Below are positions 9,341 to 19,179 of a stretch of DNA of 64,000 nucleotides, in pieces (the stretch's first letter is position 1; each line of letters opens with the position of its first letter). Source of the DNA: Aliivibrio sifiae. GTDB lineage: Bacteria; Pseudomonadota; Gammaproteobacteria; Enterobacterales; Vibrionaceae. The position numbers and the translations under genes are program-made. The stretch lies in contig NZ_MSCO01000003.1 in NCBI RefSeq assembly GCF_002954705.1, positions 103,405 to 167,404 of the forward strand, read 5' to 3'. The notes beneath the pieces were generated by a model. The model worked only from the letters and a program-made list of their open reading frames with translations. It did not search any database and was not told where the DNA came from.

Positions 9341-10276
9341 TTAAGCGTCTGCGTATAGGCGATCTAAAATATCTTTCGCGCCATCGTTAAGTAGTTGCTC
9401 AGCCAATTGCGTACCTAATGCTTCAGCATCTGACACTGGCCCCGTAATTTCGCCACGAACCATGATAGTGCCGTCCGGTTCTCCAACTAAAGCGCGTAAC
9501 CAAATCTGGTTACCGTCAATTAATGAATAACTACCGATCGGAACCTGACAGCCACCTTCAAGACGGTTGTTCATTGCTCGCTCACACAATACACGATGTG
9601 CTGTTTCTGGGTGATTAAGTGGTTCAAGTAGAGCACGAATACGAGTGTCATCTAGGCGAGTTTCAATACCGACAGCGCCTTGGCCAACAGCAGGTAACGA
9701 TTGCTCTGGTTCAATTGAGCTTTTGATTCGATCTTCTAGACCAAGACGAATAAGACCTGCACAGGCAAGAATGATCGCGTCATAATTACCATCGTCTAAT
9801 TTCTTTAGACGAGTACCTACATTACCGCGAAGTTCTTTAATAATTAAATCTGGACGCGCTTCTTGTAACTGGCATTGGCGACGTAAACTACAAGTACCAA
9901 CAACTGAACCTAGTGGTAAGTCTTCAATACAAGTATAAGTATTAGATACGAATGCATCTCGTGGGTCTTCACGCTCACAAATTGTGACTAAACCTAATCC
10001 TTCAGGAAACTCAACGGGCACGTCTTTCATTGAGTGAACCGCAAGATCTGCGCGACCTTCTAGCATCGCAACTTCAAGTTCTTTTACGAATAATCCTTTT
10101 CCGCCAACTTTTGCTAATGGTGTATCAAGAATGATGTCACCTTTAGTTACCATGGTAACTAATTCTACTTCCAAACCAGGGTGAAGAGACTGTAGCGCGT
10201 CTTTAACAAAATGAGCTTGCCATAGAGCTAAAGGGCTTTTACGAGTGGCAATACGAACTGGTAATTGCTGTGACAT
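9341..10276 (-). CDS. hemC: Hydroxymethylbilane synthase (porphobilinogen deaminase)
   Basis: Polymerises four porphobilinogen units to hydroxymethylbilane using a covalently bound dipyrromethane cofactor. The 311-residue length is standard. It begins with [15 protein letters not shown], contains the substrate-binding HSMKDVP and the RRQCQL segment, and carries the cofactor-attaching cysteine in EGGCQVPIG. It is the first gene of the hemCDXY unit and is divergent from cyaA, the same arrangement as in E. coli. The 229-base divergent region (10277-10505) must hold promoters for both; no convincing CRP site was seen there. Confidence 0.97.
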   Translation of the reverse strand: MSQQLPVRIATRKSPLALWQAHFVKDALQSLHPGLEVELVTMVTKGDIILDTPLAKVGGKGLFVKELEVAMLEGRADLAVHSMKDVPVEFPEGLGLVTICEREDPRDAFVSNTYTCIEDLPLGSVVGTCSLRRQCQLQEARPDLIIKELRGNVGTRLKKLDDGNYDAIILACAGLIRLGLEDRIKSSIEPEQSLPAVGQGAVGIETRLDDTRIRALLEPLNHPETAHRVLCERAMNNRLEGGCQVPIGSYSLIDGNQIWLRALVGEPDGTIMVRGEITGPVSDAEALGTQLAEQLLNDGAKDILDRLYADA

Positions 10277-10505
10277 AGTAGTATCCGATCAAAATAATTA
10301 CCTTATCCTACCACTACTTGAGGGTGAGGTGAAAATACAGGATGACAACAGTGTGATTATAGGTTAAAAACAACACCGCAATTACTAGGAGACCTAGGAT
10401 TGCGCTTAATGCGTAAACTTTACGCCAGTAATGAAAAATGTTATCTTGATCACGTTTTATAGTCGGTATTGGACGAGTTATGTTCAATATGAATCGTCAT
10501 CATTG

Positions 10506-13055
10506 ATGACAAAGATGAGCCAGGCTTTCTATTTGCAAACCTATATTGAAACATTAATCGCCCGACAACAGCGTCTTACTGAACAGCGTATAGATCGCGC
10601 GTTAGCATTAATGAAACCACTTGGGCAAGAGATCTTCCATCAATTGCCATTGCTGCTGCATTTCAATCACTCGGAGCTTCCGGGGTTTATTGAAGGTGCA
10701 CCTAGTGGTATTAAACAATTTCATGCAAATAAGAAACAGCGTGAGTGGATGGCTCAACTGACGCTTCGTTATCCTCTTTCTACTTCTAACCAAGGCAATA
10801 TTCTTGGTTTGTATTCAATGGGCAGTACTTCATCTATCGGACAAACTGTCACCAGTGATCTTGATATTTGGGTGTGTATACCAGAGCACCTTCCAGCAGA
10901 GAAAAAAATCCTCTTGCAACAAAAATGCGATGCTCTGACTGAGTGGGCTGCGCAGTTTTATATTGAAGCAAATTTTTTCTTGATGGAACAAACGCGTTTC
11001 CGTGACACTTATTCTGAAGAAATGACAGGAGATAACTGTGGGTCTTCACAGCATCTGTTGTTACTTGATGAGTTTTATCGAACCGCAGTATGTCTTGGTG
11101 GGCAACAATTATTATGGCAGATCATTCCTCCAGAAATGGAAGAAAGCTATGACGAATATGTTGATCAGCTTTGTCAGCAAGGTGTAATTAGAAAAGAAGA
11201 GTGGATTGACTTTGGTCGTCTAAATCATATCCCTGCTGAAGAGTATTTTGGGTCGAGCTTGTGGCAACTTTATAAAAGTATCGACTCACCGTTCAAATCG
11301 GTATTAAAAGCGATTTTATTGGAAGCCTATTCTTGGGAATACCCACACACTCAATTATTAAGTATTGATAGTAAACGTCGTTTTTTTGCCGATGAGCCAG
11401 ATCTCTATGGTATGGATGCGTATTATTTAATGCTAGAAAAAGTAACGCGGTACCTTGAGCGAACCAATGATATGGCTCGTTTAGAACTTGTACGTCGTAG
11501 CTTTTATTTAAAAACTCATGAGAAACTGTCTCGTAAGCAAGGACAAGGTTCAGTTGAGTGGCGTCGTAAGGTGTTAACAGAGCTAACATCACAATGGGGG
11601 TGGTCTCAAGCAACGATAGTTGAGCTTGATTCTCGTCGTACATGGAAGGTTGAGCAAGTTAAAAAATCACATAATGATTTGCTTGAAGCCTTAATGCAAA
11701 GTTACCGTAACTTGATCCGTTTTGCGCGTAATAATGACATAACATCGTCGATTAGCCCCGAGGATATCAGTATTCTTGCTCGTAAGCTTTACGCTGCATT
11801 TGAAGAGCTTCCTGGTAAGGTTACTTTACTTAATCCACAAATTTCCCCTGATCTGCATGAAGCTGATTTAAGCTTTATTGAAGTGCAAGATACTAGCGTT
11901 AATAAAGCGGGTTGGTATGTATATAAACAACCATTAATCGCTAAAGAATTGATGGGTGCAAAGCAATTAGAGCATAATAGATACTTAAGTAAATTGGTGG
12001 CGTGGGCATTCTTTAATGGGTTGCTGACAGAATCAACACGATTAGATGCGGTTGTACGCCAAGCCGACCTGAATATTGATAAGTTTTACCAAATGGTAAG
12101 CGACTTAAGAAATACATTTTCTGTGCATATGCCACAGCCGACCAAAGAAGAGTTAGGTAGCCCATGTGAGGTTCGCCAATTATCAATATTTATCAATTTA
12201 GAAAGTGATCCTACTGAAACATTGAAGATGAAGCCTGAGCGTATGAATCAGACGGATGCAGATATCTTTAGTTGCGGTAGCGAGCAGAACAATCTTATTG
12301 GTAGCGTGGATTTAGTATATCGAAACTCATGGCATGAAGTTAGAACGCTTAATTTTAGTGGTGAGACGGCAATTCTTGATGCTCTGAAAACGGTATTATG
12401 CAAAATGCATCAAGATGCAGCTCGTCCTGAATCGGTTGATGTTTTTTGCTATAGCAAACAAATGCGTGGCATTATCCGTAACAACATTTACCAACTATTG
12501 GCTGAATGTATCGAACTTCGTTTAAAACCTGTCGAAAATAACGAAAAGCGTCGTCGCTTTAAGGGCATTAAAATTGGATCGACTATGTATGGCTTGTTCT
12601 TTGAGCGTCGTGGTGTATCTATTCAGAAATTAGAAGATTCAGTACAATTTTATTCAAGTATTTCAACTAATAAAGCGATTGGTTCAACGACAATACCTTT
12701 AGGTGATAATAGTGGTGTTGTTATTCCTGATGTCGTGGATTCATTTGCGAGTGAAGGACTCATTCAGTTCTTCTTTGATGCCTCAGACTATAATGATGAT
12801 GGTTTTAATATTTACGTCTTAGATGAAGATAATAAGATTGAAATTTATCATGAGTGCTACGGCAGCAAAGATGACATGGTGAATAGTATTAATCATTACT
12901 ACACCTCAAGTCGTAATAATATTGATTTAGAATTCCCAGATAAAGTGAACTTTAATTTACCTCAATTTTATGAAGTGGTTTACAGTGATATAAAAGAAGC
13001 GTCAGTGCTTTCTTACCGCAGTGGACAGCAACAATGTAAATCAAAGCAAGTGTAA
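10506..13055 (+). CDS. cyaA: Class I adenylate cyclase
   Basis: Makes cAMP from ATP and so sets CRP activity; in enteric bacteria it is controlled by the glucose PTS protein EIIA through the C-terminal half. The class I catalytic signature is clear: GSTSSIGQ followed by SDLDIWV with paired aspartates, then DCGSSQHLLLLDEFYRTAV. The C-terminal regulatory region is conserved (VGSVDLVYRNSWHEVRTL and FASEGLIQFFF). The start is uncertain: ATG 10506 gives 849 residues and ATG 10515 gives 846, against 848 in E. coli, and neither has a strong ribosome site. An in-frame ATG at 10431 would add 25 unrelated residues and is unlikely. E. coli cyaA is itself weakly translated. Confidence 0.95.
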   Translation: MTKMSQAFYLQTYIETLIARQQRLTEQRIDRALALMKPLGQEIFHQLPLLLHFNHSELPGFIEGAPSGIKQFHANKKQREWMAQLTLRYPLSTSNQGNILGLYSMGSTSSIGQTVTSDLDIWVCIPEHLPAEKKILLQQKCDALTEWAAQFYIEANFFLMEQTRFRDTYSEEMTGDNCGSSQHLLLLDEFYRTAVCLGGQQLLWQIIPPEMEESYDEYVDQLCQQGVIRKEEWIDFGRLNHIPAEEYFGSSLWQLYKSIDSPFKSVLKAILLEAYSWEYPHTQLLSIDSKRRFFADEPDLYGMDAYYLMLEKVTRYLERTNDMARLELVRRSFYLKTHEKLSRKQGQGSVEWRRKVLTELTSQWGWSQATIVELDSRRTWKVEQVKKSHNDLLEALMQSYRNLIRFARNNDITSSISPEDISILARKLYAAFEELPGKVTLLNPQISPDLHEADLSFIEVQDTSVNKAGWYVYKQPLIAKELMGAKQLEHNRYLSKLVAWAFFNGLLTESTRLDAVVRQADLNIDKFYQMVSDLRNTFSVHMPQPTKEELGSPCEVRQLSIFINLESDPTETLKMKPERMNQTDADIFSCGSEQNNLIGSVDLVYRNSWHEVRTLNFSGETAILDALKTVLCKMHQDAARPESVDVFCYSKQMRGIIRNNIYQLLAECIELRLKPVENNEKRRRFKGIKIGSTMYGLFFERRGVSIQKLEDSVQFYSSISTNKAIGSTTIPLGDNSGVVIPDVVDSFASEGLIQFFFDASDYNDDGFNIYVLDEDNKIEIYHECYGSKDDMVNSINHYYTSSRNNIDLEFPDKVNFNLPQFYEVVYSDIKEASVLSYRSGQQQCKSKQV

Positions 13056-13081
13056 TTTATCTCTAAATAAAGCATAAAATA

Positions 13082-13118
13082 AACAAAGTTAGGCTGCTAG
13101 TCAGTCTTAGCTTTGTTC
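13082..13118 (+). terminator. Long hairpin after cyaA, possible terminator
   Basis: AACAAAGTTAGGCTG and CAGTCTTAGCTTTGTT form a long imperfect stem around a 4-base loop, 25 bases after the cyaA stop. It lacks a good T run, so it may stabilise the 3' end or act with Rho rather than terminate alone. Confidence 0.45.
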
Positions 13119-13182
13119 AATTCAAAAGCAAATCTGACCTCTAGGTTGGGTCTCACCTCATTTCAGTATATACTTCACTCAC

Positions 13183-13198
13183 ATGTATAAATAACCAG
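13183..13198 (+). promoter_or_regulatory. Candidate LexA box before uvrD
   Basis: ATGTATAAATAACCAG fits the LexA pattern CTG-N10-CAG except for the first base. It strongly resembles the E. coli uvrD box as I recall it (CTGTATATATACCCAG). It ends 9 bases before the uvrD start. SOS control of uvrD is established in E. coli; here it is inferred. Confidence 0.5.
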
Positions 13199-13207
13199 TG
13201 TGATGTG

Positions 13208-15412
13208 ATGGACGTTTCTTTTCTTCTTGATGGTCTTAATGACAAACAGCGCGAAGCCGTAGCCGCTCCGTTAGAAAACATGCTTGTACTTGCGGGTGCT
13301 GGTAGTGGTAAAACTCGAGTACTTGTTCATCGTATCGCATGGTTAATGCAAATCGAGCAAGCTTCTCCCTTCTCTATTATGTCAGTGACGTTTACTAACA
13401 AAGCGGCAGCAGAAATGCGTGGTCGTATTGAAGAGTTAATGCATGGCAGTGCGGGCGGAATGTGGAACGGTACTTTCCATGGTATCTGTCATCGTATTCT
13501 TCGTGCACATTATCTGGATGCGAAATTACCTGAAGGCTTTCAAATTATAGACTCTGATGATCAACAACGTTTATTGAAACGTTTGATCAAAGCTCAGAAC
13601 TTGGATGATAAGAACTGGCCTGCGCGTCAAGCAGCTTGGTTTATTAATGGCAAGAAAGACGAAGGATTACGTCCTCATCAGATTAATACCTTTAATGATC
13701 CTATCGCTCAAACATGGTTAAAAGTATATACCGCTTATCAAGAAGCGTGTGATCGTTCAGGTCTGGTTGATTTTGCTGAAATCTTACTTCGTGCTCACGA
13801 ATTACTGCGTGATCACAAACACGTTCGTGAGCATTATCAAGCGCGTTTTAAGCACATTTTGGTCGACGAATTCCAAGATACCAACAACATCCAATACGCA
13901 TGGTTACGTATGATGGCGGGTGCTGATTGTAAAGTGATGATCGTGGGTGATGATGATCAGTCTATCTATGGTTGGCGTGGTGCTCAGATCGAAAATATTC
14001 AGAAATTCTTAGATGAATTTGTGGGAGCAAAAACCATTCGCTTAGAGCAAAACTATCGCTCAACAGCTAACATCCTAAACGCCGCCAATGAACTGATCAG
14101 TAATAACACTGAGCGCATGGGTAAGAAGTTATGGACTGAAGATGCTGATGGCGATTTGATTTCTATTTATTCTGCTTATAACGAAATGGATGAAGCTCGT
14201 TTTGCTGTAGGTAAAATTAAAGAGTGGCGCGATAACGGTGGCACTCTGCAAGATTCTGCATTCTTATACCGTAATAACGCCCAATCTCGTGTATTAGAAG
14301 AAGCCTTAATTCAAGCAGGATTACCGTATCGAATTTATGGTGGTATGCGATTCTTCGAACGACAAGAGATCAAAGATGCTTTGTCTTACCTTCGTTTAAT
14401 GAACAATCGCCATGATGATGCGGCTTTTGAGCGTGTTGTAAATACACCAACGCGTGGCTTGGGTGATAAAACATTAGAAACGGTACGTTTTGCTGCGCGT
14501 GAACGTGGGACGACCATGTGGCAAGCCAGCCTTGCTTTGATTGAAGAGCAAGTATTACCGGGTCGTGCTGCGGGGGCGCTAAGCCGTTTTATCGAACTAA
14601 TTAATGCATTAGAAGACGATACTCGTGATTGTCGTTTACATGAACAAACGGACCAAGTGATTAAAAGCTCAGGACTGTTTACCATGTATGAGCAAGAGAA
14701 AGGCGAAAAATCAAAAGCACGTATTGAAAACCTGGAAGAATTGGTAACGGCGACTCGTCAGTTTGATAAGCCAGAAGAAGCGGAAGAGATGACTGACTTA
14801 ACGGCTTTTCTAACTCATGCAGCATTAGAGTCGGGGGAAGGTCAAGCGGATGAATTTGAAGATGCAGTTCAACTGATGACCTTGCATAGTGCTAAAGGGT
14901 TGGAATTCCCATTAGTATTTATGGTCGGAGTTGAAGAAGGTATGTTCCCAAGCCAAATGTCGGCAGAAGAAGCGGGTCGTTTAGAAGAAGAGCGTCGTCT
15001 TTGTTATGTTGGTATGACGCGTGCGATGGAAAAGCTATACATTATTTATGCAGAAACTCGCCGTGTATATGGTCAAGAGAAATACCATAAGCCGTCACGT
15101 TTTATTAAAGAACTACCAACGAATTGTGTTGAAGAAGTTCGTATGAAGGCGAAAGTAAGCCGAACGGGTTCTTACGGTAGTTATGGTTCTCAAGAAAGTT
15201 CATCTGAGGGTCGATTTGGTCAAAAAGCGATTAATAATAACTTTAATGAAACCGGTTATGCACTAGGTCAACGAGTTAAACATCCTAAGTTTGGTGAAGG
15301 TACGATCATTAACTTCGAAGGTGCAGGTGCACAAGGTAGAGTACAAGTTGCCTTTAATGGCGAAGGTATTAAATGGCTTGTTACTCAATATGCGAAGTTA
15401 GAGTCAATGTAA
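13208..15412 (+). CDS. uvrD: DNA helicase II (UvrD)
   Basis: Superfamily 1A 3'-5' helicase that acts in nucleotide excision repair and methyl-directed mismatch repair and dismantles RecA filaments. The 734 residues starting at ATG 13208 (MDVSFLLDGLNDKQREAVAAP) match E. coli; the GTG one codon earlier is not needed. Walker A is GAGSGKT at 30-36, motif II is the VDEFQDTN box near 220, motif III contains GDDDQSIYGWRGA, and motif VI is YVGMTRAM. The Tudor-like C-terminal segment is present (YALGQRVKHPKFGEGTII). A likely LexA box precedes it, and a strong terminator lies 30 bases after the stop. Confidence 0.97.
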   Translation: MDVSFLLDGLNDKQREAVAAPLENMLVLAGAGSGKTRVLVHRIAWLMQIEQASPFSIMSVTFTNKAAAEMRGRIEELMHGSAGGMWNGTFHGICHRILRAHYLDAKLPEGFQIIDSDDQQRLLKRLIKAQNLDDKNWPARQAAWFINGKKDEGLRPHQINTFNDPIAQTWLKVYTAYQEACDRSGLVDFAEILLRAHELLRDHKHVREHYQARFKHILVDEFQDTNNIQYAWLRMMAGADCKVMIVGDDDQSIYGWRGAQIENIQKFLDEFVGAKTIRLEQNYRSTANILNAANELISNNTERMGKKLWTEDADGDLISIYSAYNEMDEARFAVGKIKEWRDNGGTLQDSAFLYRNNAQSRVLEEALIQAGLPYRIYGGMRFFERQEIKDALSYLRLMNNRHDDAAFERVVNTPTRGLGDKTLETVRFAARERGTTMWQASLALIEEQVLPGRAAGALSRFIELINALEDDTRDCRLHEQTDQVIKSSGLFTMYEQEKGEKSKARIENLEELVTATRQFDKPEEAEEMTDLTAFLTHAALESGEGQADEFEDAVQLMTLHSAKGLEFPLVFMVGVEEGMFPSQMSAEEAGRLEEERRLCYVGMTRAMEKLYIIYAETRRVYGQEKYHKPSRFIKELPTNCVEEVRMKAKVSRTGSYGSYGSQESSSEGRFGQKAINNNFNETGYALGQRVKHPKFGEGTIINFEGAGAQGRVQVAFNGEGIKWLVTQYAKLESM

Positions 15413-15432
15413 TATAAAGTTATACGTAGAGT

Positions 15433-15467
15433 ATAAAAAAAGAGAGCGAATTCGCTCTCTTTTTTTA
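15433..15467. terminator. Bidirectional terminator between uvrD and the small zinc-ribbon gene
   Basis: AGAGAGCGAA and TTCGCTCTCT at 15441-15460 form a perfect stem flanked by an A tract and a T tract, so it can stop transcription from both sides. It overlaps the stop codon of the minus-strand gene at 15465-15635. Confidence 0.9.
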
Positions 15468-15635
15468 TTTTGCCATGTCTGTTTTTACTGAATCAAAGGG
15501 ACTCGTAAATTGTAATTCATTACATTCATGACATTTAAATTTCTTTGTGTTGCGTTGTGTTATATGTCTTTCTACAAAGCTTCTTTTAGATGGTAATAAC
15601 GGTAATTCCGCTTTACAATTTTTACACCTAGTCAT
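15465..15635 (-). CDS. Small zinc-ribbon-like protein (56 residues)
   Basis: A short open frame on the minus strand translates to a basic protein starting MTRCKNCKAEL. A CxxC pair at residues 4 and 7 and a second CxxC pair near 35 and 38 (FKCHECNE) together look like a four-cysteine zinc ribbon or knuckle. An AGG-containing ribosome site lies 8 bases before the ATG. It fills a gap of about 400 bases between uvrD and rarD, and its stop codon sits inside the shared terminator, as expected of a real gene. I do not recognise a named family and assign no function; nucleic-acid or protein binding would be the usual guess for such a fold. Confidence 0.62.
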   Translation of the reverse strand: MTRCKNCKAELPLLPSKRSFVERHITQRNTKKFKCHECNELQFTSPFDSVKTDMAK

Positions 15636-15816
15636 AGTTTCAACCTATTTACAATACTATCAATTATTTATAATATTATTATTGGCTTAGTGTCACATAT
15701 TAAGGGGTAAATTTCACGGCTAGGTTTGGTTTTCTTTGTTAAAATGACAAAAATAAAACATAAATCGAAAAAACACAGTGTAAATGCTGTAATTTTGTTT
15801 GTTTATTGTTTTTGCA

Positions 15817-16731
15817 CTAGGGTTGTATTTGTTTTTTCTTTTTGTTGATGATAAATGCATCAGTTGTAAAGATAATCAATGCACACCAAATGAATCCAAA
15901 GGTAGTGGCCTTATCTGCACTAAAAACTTCATCGTATAAACCAACCGCAAGAATAAACATCAAGCTTGGTCCAACATATTGAAAGAAACCTAATGTGGTT
16001 AGTTTTAATCGAGTCGCAGCACCAGTAAAGCAAAGTAAAGGGACGGTTGTGATAATACCTGCAGCAATTAATAGCAAATTTAGGTTTGTGGAATTCGTTG
16101 TGAAATCAGAAGTCGGAGAATTTGCGATAAATAATAAATAAGTTGTAGCTATCGGCAATAGAACTAAGGTCTCAATAAATAAGCCTGATTGTGCATCCAT
16201 AGCGACTTTTTTTCGTAATAAGCCATAAAAACCAAAGCTACAAGCTAGCGCCAATGCCACGGTAGGGATTGAGCCAAAGGTTACTAGTTGGATTAGCACA
16301 CCAATAGCAGCAAAAATTACAGCAAGCCATTGTAGTTTTCGTAGCCTTTCCCCTAAAAACAGCATACCTAACATGACATTAAAAATAGGATTAATGAAAT
16401 AACCAAGACTGGCATCAAGCATGTGGTCTGCGGTTACTGCCCAAATAAAAATTAGCCAATTTGCTCCTATTAATACGCTACTTGTCATCAAATAACCCAT
16501 TTTTCTTTTATCTTTTAGTGTATTAGCAACGGTTTTCCAGCCTTTAGATACGCATAATAGTCCAGCAAGAAAAAAGAAAGACCAAATAACACGATGACTC
16601 AAGATTTCAAAAGGAGAAACTTCACTAATGGTTTTAAAATAAATAGGTGCAATGCCCCACATGGTATAGGCGCTAAGAGCAAAAAAAACACCCTGACGAG
16701 TGCGCTGTTGTTCGATTTCAGTGGTAGGCAT
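15817..16731 (-). CDS. rarD: RarD-type EamA/DMT-family permease
   Basis: Ten-helix inner-membrane transporter of the drug/metabolite superfamily; E. coli RarD was named from chloramphenicol resistance when overexpressed, and its natural substrate is unknown. With the start at ATG 16731 (MPTTEIEQQRTRQGVFF) the protein has 304 residues, close to the E. coli length. The upstream GTG at 16782 is poorly spaced from its AAGG and would add 17 residues. Family hallmarks are present: YTMWGIAPIYFK, ILSHRVIWSFFF, ASLGYFINPI, FLGERLRKLQWLAV and TLGFFQYVGP. It is monocistronic and divergent from recQ. Confidence 0.93.
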   Translation of the reverse strand: MPTTEIEQQRTRQGVFFALSAYTMWGIAPIYFKTISEVSPFEILSHRVIWSFFFLAGLLCVSKGWKTVANTLKDKRKMGYLMTSSVLIGANWLIFIWAVTADHMLDASLGYFINPIFNVMLGMLFLGERLRKLQWLAVIFAAIGVLIQLVTFGSIPTVALALACSFGFYGLLRKKVAMDAQSGLFIETLVLLPIATTYLLFIANSPTSDFTTNSTNLNLLLIAAGIITTVPLLCFTGAATRLKLTTLGFFQYVGPSLMFILAVGLYDEVFSADKATTFGFIWCALIIFTTDAFIINKKKKQIQP

Positions 16732-16911
16732 AAGCAAATTCTTAACGAAGTAATGTAATAAAAAAGGTGTTTTTATGATCACACCTTGTATGAATTGTTG
16801 TTGGGGGAGTATAGAGGTCAGTGTCGAATGTGCCTAGTATTTTCCTATTGCTCTTTTCCTCACCAATAAGCATAGGTAGAATGAGCCTCCCATAGTATTG
16901 ATGAGTTTTTT

Positions 16912-18747
16912 ATGTCCAGCATTATCGCAGAGCAGCCAATGAAACAGGTATCGCAGAGTTACACTGTTTTAAAAGACGTTTTTGGCTATCAAGAATTTCG
17001 TGTTGGGCAAGAAGAAGTCATCAATGCTGTCCTTGATGGTCAAGATAGCTTGGTTATTATGCCTACTGGTGGTGGTAAATCACTGTGTTATCAAATTCCA
17101 GCATTGGTATTTGATGGATTAACGTTAGTTATTTCACCATTAATCTCATTAATGAAAGACCAAGTTGATCAACTTAAGGCTGATGGCGTCAAAGCGGAGT
17201 GTTTGAACTCGACGATTGGTCGTGATGAGCAGATCGCGATTTGGAATCGTATTAATTCAGGCCAAGTTAAGATGTTATACGTCTCGCCTGAGCGTGTGAT
17301 GATGCGTGATTTCATGGAACGTCTTGAATCTTTAAATCTTTGCATGATAGCGGTCGATGAAGCGCATTGTATCTCACAATGGGGGCATGATTTCCGTCCA
17401 GAATATGCGTCACTTGGACAAATAAAACAGCGTTTTCCTAATGTTCCAATTATGGCACTGACGGCGACGGCTGATGAAGCTACTCGTAAAGATATTTTAA
17501 ATCGTCTCTCATTACCTAATCCTCATGAATATTTGGGTAGCTTTGATCGCCCTAACATTCGTTATACCGTGTTAGAGAAACACAAACCAGTTAGCCAAAT
17601 TGTTCATTATCTTGCCACGCAGAAAAATCAGTGTGGTGTTATTTATTGTGGCAGTCGTAAAAAAGTAGAAATGCTGACTGAGAAACTCTGCAATAACCAC
17701 ATTCGTGCAGCTTCTTATCATGCAGGTTTGGATTTGGATGAGCGAAATTATGTTCAAGAAGCATTTCAGCGTGATGATATTCAGATCGTTGTTGCTACGG
17801 TTGCCTTTGGTATGGGGATCAATAAATCAAACGTCCGTTTTGTCGCACACTTTGATATTCCTAAGAACATTGAATCTTACTACCAAGAAACTGGTAGAGC
17901 AGGACGTGATGGTCTGCCTGCTGAAGCGGTGATGTTGTATGATCCTGCAGATATAGTATGGCTAAGAAAACTGGTAGAAGAGAAGCCAGAAGGGCCACAA
18001 AAACTGGTAGAGAGTCATAAGTTAAATGCCATGACCGCCTTTGCTGAAGCCCAAACTTGTCGTCGCCAAGTACTCTTAAACTACTTTGGAGAATACAGCG
18101 CTAAGCCTTGCGGTAACTGTGATGTGTGTTTAGACCCACCAAAACAATTTGATGGCACAGAAGCGGCGCAAAAAGCATTATCTTGTGTATATCGAGTAAA
18201 CCAAGGTTTTGGTGTTGGTTATGTGGTGGAAGTACTCAGGGGACTAAAAATCGCCCGTATCCGTGAACATGGTCATGATAAGTTATCGACTTATGGTATT
18301 GGTAAAGAACACAGTCATGAGTACTGGGTTAGTATTATTCGCCAATTGATTCATAAAGGCTTATTAGCTCAAAATATTACCCGAAATTCGACACTGCAAT
18401 TAACCGAAGAAGCTCGCCCAATTTTAAAGGGGCAAGAAGCGTTAGAACTTGCCGTTCCGCGATTAGATACTGCTGCGAAAACGGCTAAGTCAGAGAAATT
18501 AAATAATCGTCATTATGATAAACAGCTGTTTGCCAAGTTACGAAAATTGCGTAAATCGATTGCAGATCGTGATGATCTGCCTCCTTATGTGGTGTTCAGT
18601 GATGCAACCTTAATGGACATGGCTGATATCACGCCGACCTCGTATGGTGAAATGTTGGCGGTTAATGGCGTAGGGCAAAAGAAACTAGAAAAATACGCCG
18701 ATCCATTCTTGGATTTAATTGAAATGCACATTACCGGACAAGGATAA
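16912..18747 (+). CDS. recQ: ATP-dependent DNA helicase RecQ
   Basis: 3'-5' superfamily 2 helicase of the RecF recombination pathway that restrains illegitimate recombination. The 611 residues contain Walker A TGGGKS at 52-57, the DEAH box in [19 protein letters not shown], and motif VI in [17 protein letters not shown]. The RecQ-C-terminal zinc site is CRRQ...CGNCDVC, and a C-terminal HRDC domain ([25 protein letters not shown]) is intact. It is about ten residues longer at the N-terminus than E. coli RecQ; Met10 is an internal alternative start. The DUF3630 gene follows after 3 bases and is probably co-transcribed. Confidence 0.97.
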   Translation: MSSIIAEQPMKQVSQSYTVLKDVFGYQEFRVGQEEVINAVLDGQDSLVIMPTGGGKSLCYQIPALVFDGLTLVISPLISLMKDQVDQLKADGVKAECLNSTIGRDEQIAIWNRINSGQVKMLYVSPERVMMRDFMERLESLNLCMIAVDEAHCISQWGHDFRPEYASLGQIKQRFPNVPIMALTATADEATRKDILNRLSLPNPHEYLGSFDRPNIRYTVLEKHKPVSQIVHYLATQKNQCGVIYCGSRKKVEMLTEKLCNNHIRAASYHAGLDLDERNYVQEAFQRDDIQIVVATVAFGMGINKSNVRFVAHFDIPKNIESYYQETGRAGRDGLPAEAVMLYDPADIVWLRKLVEEKPEGPQKLVESHKLNAMTAFAEAQTCRRQVLLNYFGEYSAKPCGNCDVCLDPPKQFDGTEAAQKALSCVYRVNQGFGVGYVVEVLRGLKIARIREHGHDKLSTYGIGKEHSHEYWVSIIRQLIHKGLLAQNITRNSTLQLTEEARPILKGQEALELAVPRLDTAAKTAKSEKLNNRHYDKQLFAKLRKLRKSIADRDDLPPYVVFSDATLMDMADITPTSYGEMLAVNGVGQKKLEKYADPFLDLIEMHITGQG

Positions 18748-18750
18748 GTC

Positions 18751-19041
18751 ATGAGTCTATTTTCAGTGGTTGAGTTTGATAAAGACGCAGGACGGATCAT
18801 CTTTTCTATTCCAGAGTTTGATTTTGATTCTTTTGAGACGATAGGTAAGCAGTTAGTGAGCGCCATGGATGCCAAAGTCACAGAACAACAGATGGATGCA
18901 GACTTACATTCTTGGTTAATCGACTTTGAAGGCGCACAATTTATGCTACGCGCTGAGCATTATTCGAATTCGGTATGGCTTGAAGCCTTAGCTTGCACCG
19001 AACATCAAGAAGAGTTGGCGTTTATTGCAGGTTTGTTTTAA
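18751..19041 (+). CDS. DUF3630 family protein (96 residues)
   Basis: A small acidic soluble protein of unknown function; by recollection this family is typical of the position after recQ in vibrios. It begins MSLFSVVEFDKDAGRIIFSIPEFDFDSF and contains the tryptophan-bearing WLIDFEG and ANSVWLEAL-like segments. It has no signal peptide, membrane span or metal motif. It starts 3 bases after the recQ stop, so it is almost certainly translated from the recQ message, hinting at a DNA-metabolism link, but nothing in the sequence proves that. Confidence 0.82.
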   Translation: MSLFSVVEFDKDAGRIIFSIPEFDFDSFETIGKQLVSAMDAKVTEQQMDADLHSWLIDFEGAQFMLRAEHYSNSVWLEALACTEHQEELAFIAGLF

Positions 19042-19141
19042 GCGGCTCTTGTGATCAAAAGCGGTTAATGTATAATCACCGCCCTGAAAATTGGCTAGAG
19101 TCATTACGTAAATAAACGGTGATTTTAGCTTTGTGTTTAAT

Positions 19142-19172
19142 TTGGGTTCCCTCGCCCCCAATGACAAAAAGG
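19142..19172 (+). promoter_or_regulatory. Probable preQ1-I riboswitch covering the yhhQ ribosome site
   Basis: The leader of yhhQ contains TTGGG at 19142-19146, the ten-base loop TTCCCTCGCC at 19147-19156, CCCAA at 19157-19161 and the A-rich tail TGACAAAAAGG to 19172. This matches preQ1-I aptamers: a 5-bp P1, a loop starting UUC, a cytosine as last loop base (C15 in the Thermoanaerobacter aptamer, which pairs with preQ1), and a tail whose AGG can pair with loop CCU to make the P2 pseudoknot. That AGG is also the Shine-Dalgarno of yhhQ, 7 bases before its ATG. Ligand binding should therefore repress translation of a queuosine-precursor transporter. Confidence 0.72.
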
Positions 19173-19179
19173 TACTTAT

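Noticed and set aside
10331..10430. CRP site in the hemC/cyaA divergent region
   Set aside because: TGTGATTATAGGTTAAA has a good left half but a poor right half.
11293..11643. 116-codon open frame antisense to cyaA
   Set aside because: No start context and no recognisable protein features; cyaA coding is certain.
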